10,384 nucleotides of DNA, from positions 1 through 10,384 of the forward strand of contig JASHWN010000546.1 of NCBI GenBank assembly GCA_030044035.1, written 5' to 3'. Below are positions 6,280 to 10,384 of this stretch, piece after piece. Each line of letters opens with the position of its first letter. Within the stretch, counting starts at the first letter, position 1. Position numbers and translations under genes: made by a program. Source of the stretch: Xanthobacteraceae bacterium. Its GTDB lineage: Bacteria > Pseudomonadota > Alphaproteobacteria > Rhizobiales > Xanthobacteraceae. The notes beneath the pieces are model-generated. The model was not told the origin of the DNA, made no database searches, and worked only from the letters and a program-made list of their open reading frames with translations.

Positions 6280-6486
6280 CTATTCCAGCTCGACGGCACC
6301 TTCGATGTCGACCGCAAGGCCGATGCCGTCGATCTTCAGCGTCGCCCGTGCGGGCAGCGTCTCGTTGCCCTTGAGCTTGCCGCCGCTGACCGCGGCCCGC
6401 ACCGCCTGCTCGATCTCGCGCTGCGAGGTGACGCCGACCTTTTTGAGAAATTTGCGCACGCTGACGTTAAGGGCCTCTTCGTTCAT
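6280..6486 (-). CDS. Small DUF6494-like protein
   Basis: A 68-residue protein beginning MNEEALNVSVRKFLKKVGVT. The pattern of a helical N-terminal half (RKFLKKVG, REIEQAVRAAV), then KLKGNETLPARATL and a beta-rich end (KIDGIGLAVDIEGAVELE), matches what I remember as the DUF6494 family of alphaproteobacteria; no activity is known to me. It has no signal peptide, membrane segment or cysteine. The ATG ending at 6486 is preferred to the one four codons upstream because GGAGG sits 5 bases before it on the minus strand. It is first in a likely two-gene transcript with the S10 peptidase and divergent from the CoA-transferase gene. Confidence 0.72.
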   Translation of the reverse strand: MNEEALNVSVRKFLKKVGVTSQREIEQAVRAAVSGGKLKGNETLPARATLKIDGIGLAVDIEGAVELE

Positions 6487-6645
6487 GATCGCCTCCACAA
6501 AGTGCCGGAAAGATGGTCATGCGCCATACTAGCCGAGCACAGCGGCCGGAACGAGCATCCGCCGCGGCGGCAAGCGGGTAGACAACGGCGGCAGGATCGG
6601 CAAAGTTTCGTCCCCGTTCGATATGGCGTTGGAGGCGCCCCAAAA
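6487..6645. other. Divergent intergenic region with presumed promoters
   Basis: 159 bases between the minus-strand DUF6494-like gene and the plus-strand CoA-transferase gene. Both transcripts must start here or nearby. It contains the GGAGG sites of both genes (minus-strand complement near 6492-6496; plus-strand 6631-6635) and a GC-rich palindrome CCGCCGCGGCGG near 6559-6570. I cannot pick out reliable -35/-10 boxes. Confidence 0.45.
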
Positions 6646-7833
6646 ATGCCCTTTCCCCGCGCGTCAAAAGCCCTTGCGCGTTTCACGGTGCTCGATCTCA
6701 CGCGGGTGCGCTCCGGTCCGACCTGCGTGCGCCAGCTCGCCGACTGGGGCGCCAATGTCATCAAGATCGAGACGCCGCCCGGCGTCGAGGAGCCAATGGG
6801 TGGACCGCGCGAAGGCAGCGATTTTCAGAACCTGCACCGCAACAAGCGCAGCATGACGCTCAACCTCAAGGTCCCCGAAGGTTTGGCGGCGTTCAAACGC
6901 ATGGTCAAGAAAGCCGACGTGGTGGTGGAGAATTTTCGGCCCGACGTCAAGAAACGCCTCGGCATCGATTACAAGACACTTTCGAAAATCAATCCGCGCA
7001 TTGTCTATGCCAGCATCTCCGGCTTCGGCCAGGACGGCCCCTACGCCAACCGGCCCGGCTTCGACCAGATCGCCCAAGGCATGGGCGGGCTGATGTCGGT
7101 GACCGGGCTGCCCGGCCAGGGGCCGGTGCGCGTCGGCATTCCGATTGCCGATCTCAGCGCTGGGCTGCTGACTGCGACCGGCATTTTGGTCGCGTTGCTG
7201 GAGCGCGAAAAATCCAAGAAGGGCCAGCAGGTCGCAAGCTCGCTGTTGCAGGCACAGATTTTCATGCTCGACTTCCAGGCCGCGCGGTATCTGGTCCAAG
7301 GCGAAGTGCCGGGGCAGGCCGGCAACAATCACCCGACCAGCATTCCGACCGGCGTGTTCAAGACCAAGGATGGCCACATCAACATCGCTTCGGCCGGGCA
7401 GACGATCTGGAAGCGGTTTTGCCAGGCGCTCGGCGCCAAGGATTTGTCCGACAATCCGGACTATGCCGACGGCCCGACGCGCTCGAAACACCGCGATGAA
7501 CTCAACGCCGCGATCAATCGCTATCTCGCCGAGCGCACCAGCGCCGAATGGGTCGAGATTTTGAACAAGGCCGGGGTGCCGTGCGGGCCGATCTACCGGG
7601 TTGACGAGGTCTTTGCCGATCCGCAGGTGCAGCATCTCGGCATCGCCCAGGCCGTAACCAAAAAGGACAAGTCGAAGATGCGCCTGGTCGGTCAGGGCGT
7701 CACGCTGTCGCGCACGCCGTCGCGCCTGGTAGCGCGGCCGCCGCAGCTCGGCGAGCACACCGACGCGGTGCTCAAGGAATTCGGCTTTTCGGCGCGCGAT
7801 ATCAAAAAGCTGCACGAGGCGAAGGCTGTCTAA
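6646..7833 (+). CDS. Family III (CaiB/BaiF) CoA-transferase
   Basis: A 395-residue protein of the usual length for family III CoA-transferases (formyl-CoA transferase, CaiB, alpha-methylacyl-CoA racemase group). Motifs: FTVLDLTRVRSGPTCVRQLADWGANVIKIE at 13-42 (the family's opening, with CoA-binding residues); DFQNLHRNKRSMTLNLK (59-75); ENFRPDVKKRLGIDY (95-109); SISGFGQDGPYANRPGFDQIAQGMGGLMSVTG (123-154); GVPCGPIY (310-317). Asp140 in PGFDQ matches the nucleophile that forms the aspartyl-CoA anhydride. It moves CoA from one acyl-CoA to a free acid in the cytoplasm; donor and acceptor are not deducible. The ATG at 6646 follows GGAGG by 10 bases, and the family N-terminus begins there although the frame is open far upstream. 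The crotonase-fold gene follows after a 133-base gap holding a palindromic repeat. Confidence 0.9.
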   Translation: MPFPRASKALARFTVLDLTRVRSGPTCVRQLADWGANVIKIETPPGVEEPMGGPREGSDFQNLHRNKRSMTLNLKVPEGLAAFKRMVKKADVVVENFRPDVKKRLGIDYKTLSKINPRIVYASISGFGQDGPYANRPGFDQIAQGMGGLMSVTGLPGQGPVRVGIPIADLSAGLLTATGILVALLEREKSKKGQQVASSLLQAQIFMLDFQAARYLVQGEVPGQAGNNHPTSIPTGVFKTKDGHINIASAGQTIWKRFCQALGAKDLSDNPDYADGPTRSKHRDELNAAINRYLAERTSAEWVEILNKAGVPCGPIYRVDEVFADPQVQHLGIAQAVTKKDKSKMRLVGQGVTLSRTPSRLVARPPQLGEHTDAVLKEFGFSARDIKKLHEAKAV

Positions 7834-7844
7834 TCCACTGACAC

Positions 7845-7944
7845 TGTCATGCCCCGCGAAAGCGGGGCATCCAGTACACCCGGCGCTGAGATTTTGTTTG
7901 AAGCGCATCGATTACTGGATCACTCGCATACGCGGGTGATGACA
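7845..7944. repeat. Palindromic intergenic repeat (GTCATGCCCCGCGAAAGCGGGGC type)
   Basis: A 100-base element with outer inverted ends TGTCAT (7845-7850) and ATGACA (7939-7944). Left hairpin: ATGCCCCGC (7849-7857), loop GAAA, GCGGGGCAT (7862-7870), a 9-base perfect stem with a GNRA-type loop. Right hairpin: ATCACTCGC (7919-7927) with GCGGGTGAT (7932-7940), one G-T mismatch. An inner pair ATCCAGTA (7869-7876) and TACTGGAT (7913-7920) is perfect. As I recall, this architecture is common in Bradyrhizobium-like genomes. It begins 12 bases after the CoA-transferase stop and ends 10 bases before the ribosome site of the crotonase gene; it may cap or attenuate the transcript. Confidence 0.82.
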
Positions 7945-7953
7945 GCATAAGAA

Positions 7954-7959
7954 AAGGAG
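7954..7959 (+). promoter_or_regulatory. Ribosome binding site for the crotonase-fold gene
   Basis: AAGGAG, 7 bases before the ATG at 7967; it fixes the start just beyond the palindromic repeat. Confidence 0.7.
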
Positions 7960-7966
7960 CAGAACC

Positions 7967-8752
7967 ATGACCGACAAGATGCTGGCGCGCAAGGACGGCG
8001 GCGTCGGCACTGTTATTTTCAACAATCCGGAGCGGCACAACGCGGTGTCGCTCGACATGTGGGAAGCGACCAGGCGCATCCTCGACGATTTTGCCGCCGA
8101 TCCCGACATCCGCGTCGTGGTGCTGACCGGCGCCGGCGGCAAGGCGTTCGTCTCCGGCGCCGACATTTCGCGCTTCGAAAAGGAACGCGCGAATCTCGAA
8201 GCGGCGCGCGCCTACAGCGCCAAGACAGAGGCGGCGTCGGCGAGCATCTACGACTTTCCCAAGCCGACCATCGCGATGATCCGCGGCTATTGCCTCGGCG
8301 GCGGGCTCGGGCTCGCCACCTGCTGCGACCTGCGCATCGCCTCGGACAATTCGCGCTTCGCGGTACCGGCCGCCAAGCTCGGCATCGGCTACGGCTATGC
8401 GGGGCTCAAGCGCCTGGTCGATATCGTCGGACCGTCATTCGCCAAGGAAATTTTTTACACCGCGCGCCAGTTCGACGCCCAGGAGGCGCTGGCGATGGGC
8501 CTGATCAACCGCGCGGTGCCGTCGGCCGAGCTGGAAAACGCGGTGAAAGCCATCACCGACATGATCTGCGCCAACGCGCCGCTCACCATCAAGGCGGTGA
8601 AAGGCACGGTCGGCGAAATTCTCAAGGACGAGGGCAGGCGCAACCTCGCGCGCGCCACCGAGCTGGTCGAGGCCTGCTTCGTCAGCCGCGACTACAACGA
8701 AGGCCGCGCCGCTTTCATGGAAAAGCGCAAACCGGTATTCACTGGCACTTAG
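7967..8752 (+). CDS. Crotonase-fold (enoyl-CoA hydratase/isomerase family) protein lacking both hydratase glutamates
   Basis: A 261-residue crotonase-superfamily protein, normal length. NNPERHNAVSLDMW (19-32) and KAFVSGADISRF (59-70) give the first half of the CoA site; Ala65 and Gly112 in GGGLGLA (111-117) should form the oxyanion hole. Aligned by eye with rat mitochondrial enoyl-CoA hydratase, Glu144 falls on Gly115 and Glu164 (PEI) on Ala135 (FAVPAAKLG), so neither acid/base residue is present. The C-terminal stretch RDYNEGRAAFMEKRKPVF (241-258) is the familiar crotonase ending. It most likely acts on an acyl-CoA, by isomerisation, decarboxylation, hydrolysis or C-C cleavage instead of classical hydration. 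It follows the CoA-transferase gene on the same strand, and the two could serve one route in which an acid is activated and then transformed. Confidence 0.87.
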   Translation: MTDKMLARKDGGVGTVIFNNPERHNAVSLDMWEATRRILDDFAADPDIRVVVLTGAGGKAFVSGADISRFEKERANLEAARAYSAKTEAASASIYDFPKPTIAMIRGYCLGGGLGLATCCDLRIASDNSRFAVPAAKLGIGYGYAGLKRLVDIVGPSFAKEIFYTARQFDAQEALAMGLINRAVPSAELENAVKAITDMICANAPLTIKAVKGTVGEILKDEGRRNLARATELVEACFVSRDYNEGRAAFMEKRKPVFTGT

Positions 8753-8915
8753 CAGTCGCTGTTCTGCCCACGCCTGCCCATCGGGCGGTTCAAAGTGGGC
8801 GACGACGATAGAACCCATTTTCAGCTTACCTTCGCGCGGCGCGGCTTGCTAAGCTTGTAAGGCGCGTGAAGCCGCATCGCGGCGGCTCGCTTAAAAAATT
8901 CGGGAGGCATTCGCC
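8753..8915 (+). other. Intergenic region between crotonase-fold and MetE-type genes
   Basis: 163 bases without a supported gene. GCCCAC (8766-8771) and GTGGGC (8795-8800) enclose a second small stem GCCC/GGGC (8776-8779, 8783-8786), a weak candidate for a transcript end after the crotonase gene. GGGAGG at 8902-8907, 8 bases before the ATG at 8916, is the ribosome site of the next gene. No clear promoter boxes. Confidence 0.4.
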
Positions 8916-10100
8916 ATGTATCGGGCCACCAAGGACATCATGCTGCCGACTACGATTACCGGCTCGCTGCCGCGGCCGAGCTGGTACACGGAGAATCTCG
9001 GCACCCGGCATTTTCTCGAAGCCATGGTCACGCGCCGCTTCCGCGAGCAGTACGAGGACGCGCTCGCCTGCTATCTGCGCGACCAGGAGCTCGCCGGCCT
9101 CGACATCGTCACCGACGGCGATTGCCGCTTCGACGACGACGTCGGCGGCCAGAGCTGGACCGCGTATCCCCCGAACCACATGAGCGGGCTCGACGCGGCG
9201 CATCCGGAGGCGACGCCGTCAGGACGCGGCGGCATCTGGTTTCCGCGCGGGCACATCCTGCACGATTATCTGGAGTCGCGGGTGATGCCGGTCATCAAAG
9301 GCCCGATCGGGCGCGGCAATCTGCAATACACCGCGATGTGGAAGGCGGCGCAGCGCTTCACCAGGCGGCCGGTGAAGTTCGGCGCGGTGTCGGCCGAGAT
9401 CGTCGCCTTTGCGCTGCAGGACCGCTACTACAAGAGCATTCCCGAGCGCATGTTCGCCATCGCCGACGCCTTCAACGAAGAGTACCACGAGCTGGCCGAC
9501 GCCGGCTGTCCGGTGATCCAGATCGAGGAGCCGCAGATTCACCTGCTGGCGCTGCGCAAAATCCAGGACAGCGTCATCACGCCGCAATTGATGGTCGAGG
9601 TATTCAACCGGACGGTCCGCGGATTGCGCGCCAAGACCGAAGTGTGGGCGCATTCGTGCTGGGGCAACCCTTCCCAGCAGCGCATGTTCGCCCAGGTGCA
9701 AAGCTACAAGCCGGCGCTCGAAGCCTACAACAATGTCGACGCCGACGTCATCACTTTCGAATCCTCAAGCTCCGGCGGCATCGATCTCGACGCCATCGGC
9801 AAGGCGATCACGGGCAAGAAGATCGCCATCGGCGTCATCGATCATCACGTGCTGCAGGTGGAGACGCCAGACGAGGTGGCGGCGAAAGTCCGCGCCGCGC
9901 TCAAGCACATTGCGCCGGAGCGACTGGTGATCTCGACCGACTGCGGCATGGGGCGCGAAGGCATGAGCCGCCGCCACGCCTTCTACAAGATGGTCTCGCT
10001 GGTGCTCGGCACCAACATGGTGCGCAAAGAGCTTGGCTATCCGGAAGCCCAATGCCTCGCCGCCGACGAGCGCTATTCGCTCATCGTGCCGGCGAAGTAG
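8916..10100 (+). CDS. MetE C-terminal-type (cobalamin-independent methionine synthase family) methyltransferase
   Basis: A 394-residue single-domain protein corresponding to the catalytic C-terminal barrel of MetE, without the MetE N-terminal barrel (full MetE is about 750 residues). The N-terminus PTTITGSLPRPSWY (11-24) and the segment AGLDIVTDGD (60-69) are typical. The zinc ligands are all present: His246 and Cys248 in VWAHSCWGNP, Glu282 in ITFESSSSG, Cys343 in STDCGMG. IQIEEPQIHL (201-210) is the substrate-side strand. The zinc would activate a thiol for alkyl transfer. Members include stand-alone methionine synthases and epoxyalkane:coenzyme M transferases; methyl donor and thiol are unknown here. 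GGGAGG at 8902-8907 supports the ATG at 8916. Being slightly longer than the MetE barrel and standing alone, it is unlikely to be the cell's standard MetE. Confidence 0.86.
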   Translation: MYRATKDIMLPTTITGSLPRPSWYTENLGTRHFLEAMVTRRFREQYEDALACYLRDQELAGLDIVTDGDCRFDDDVGGQSWTAYPPNHMSGLDAAHPEATPSGRGGIWFPRGHILHDYLESRVMPVIKGPIGRGNLQYTAMWKAAQRFTRRPVKFGAVSAEIVAFALQDRYYKSIPERMFAIADAFNEEYHELADAGCPVIQIEEPQIHLLALRKIQDSVITPQLMVEVFNRTVRGLRAKTEVWAHSCWGNPSQQRMFAQVQSYKPALEAYNNVDADVITFESSSSGGIDLDAIGKAITGKKIAIGVIDHHVLQVETPDEVAAKVRAALKHIAPERLVISTDCGMGREGMSRRHAFYKMVSLVLGTNMVRKELGYPEAQCLAADERYSLIVPAK

Positions 10101-10228
10101 GCTGGCGACCCTAGCATGCGACCTGAGAGGGGAACTTTTCCACTGGAGTTTACTAGGAGTTAATTCACCGCTTGCCCAGGCTGTAGTTCTCGACCTTTGA
10201 TAGATTTACCACAATATATCAATTAGTT
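10101..10228. other. A+T-richer region after the MetE-type gene
   Basis: No complete gene. By hand count 10141-10384 is about 45% G+C, well below the coding DNA before it. I see no tRNA, direct repeat or transposon end that would define a junction. The change begins within a few tens of bases of the MetE-type stop codon. Confidence 0.5.
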
Positions 10229-10384
10229 ATGTGGACATCACCTGGGAGCGTGGTTGGGCTTTTAACTCAGCAATTTGTCAAACTGAAGGATATCCTTTAT
10301 CGGGTGTTCAACCTATCCGAGAATGCATGGCTCCCGTCGTGCGAGATCGACTACAAAGGGCTTGATAACTTTAGAGTTATCCGC
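10229..10384 (+). CDS. Possible partial gene running off the window, unrecognised
   Basis: An ATG at 10229 opens 52 codons without a stop up to the last base of the window. The frame is also open back to 10187, after a TAG at 10184-10186. The translation starts MWTSPGSVVGLLTQQFVKLK and later contains NAWLPSCEIDYKGLDNFRV; it resembles no family I can name. There is no ribosome site before the ATG. A 44-codon frame starting GTG at 10231 and stopping at 10365 overlaps it, so the coding frame is not certain; the three minus-strand frames all hit stops soon after the window edge. A 52-codon run is not decisive at 45% G+C. If real, its composition differs from every other gene here and suggests acquired DNA. 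Confidence 0.35.
   Translation, partial: MWTSPGSVVGLLTQQFVKLKDILYRVFNLSENAWLPSCEIDYKGLDNFRVIR

Noticed and set aside
5995..6645. Long N-terminal extension of the CoA-transferase frame
   Set aside because: It overlaps the peptidase and DUF6494-like genes on the other strand; family homology and a ribosome site begin at 6646.
6664..7908. Minus-strand 414-codon frame opposite the CoA-transferase gene
   Set aside because: The plus-strand frame has full CoA-transferase motifs; the minus frame crosses the repeat and has no recognisable domain.

Overview
The window is about 10.1 kb of high-GC DNA with dense coding, followed by a last ~280 bp that is clearly richer in A+T. Gene types, codon use and especially the intergenic repeats suggest an alphaproteobacterium of the Hyphomicrobiales, close to the Bradyrhizobium/Xanthobacteraceae group. 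The repeats include CGTCATTCCGGGG palindromes, GTCATGCCCCGCGAAAGCGGGG hairpin elements and 7-base CGAATGG/CGAATAG runs. The taxonomic call is inference from remembered sequence patterns, not a search.

Layout, left to right: (1) 1-163, remnants of a dispersed hairpin repeat; (2) 164-613, minus strand, a VOC/glyoxalase-fold protein with a very basic tail; (3) 626-810, a nested palindromic repeat in the divergent gap; (4) 820-3929, plus strand, a three-gene set: LeuC-like and LeuD-like subunits of an aconitase-family hydro-lyase (1-base overlap), then, after another palindromic repeat, an isocitrate lyase/PEP mutase-family lyase; (5) 4175-4642, a small predicted lipoprotein; (6) 4677-6486, minus strand, a DUF6494-like small protein followed by an exported S10-type serine carboxypeptidase; (7) 6646-8752, plus strand, a family III (CaiB/BaiF) CoA-transferase and a crotonase-fold protein separated by a third palindromic repeat; (8) 8916-10100, a stand-alone MetE C-terminal-type zinc methyltransferase; (9) 10101-10384, A+T-richer sequence with an open frame running off the window.

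Functionally the window looks like a set of small-acid and acyl-CoA metabolism genes, without a defence, mobile or RNA-guided system. The most interesting combination is the aconitase-type hydratase (LeuC/LeuD-like) next to an ICL/PEP mutase-type lyase. That pairing is known from 2,3-dimethylmalate handling in nicotinate fermentation (DmdA/DmdB plus Dml) and resembles the hydratase-then-lyase logic of the methylcitrate cycle. The LeuD-like and lyase proteins both deviate from textbook motifs near the active site, so the leucine-pathway label should not be taken for granted. The crotonase-fold protein lacks both glutamates expected of a hydratase, so its reaction is open.

I found no tRNA, rRNA, CRISPR array, transposase or integrase in the window.
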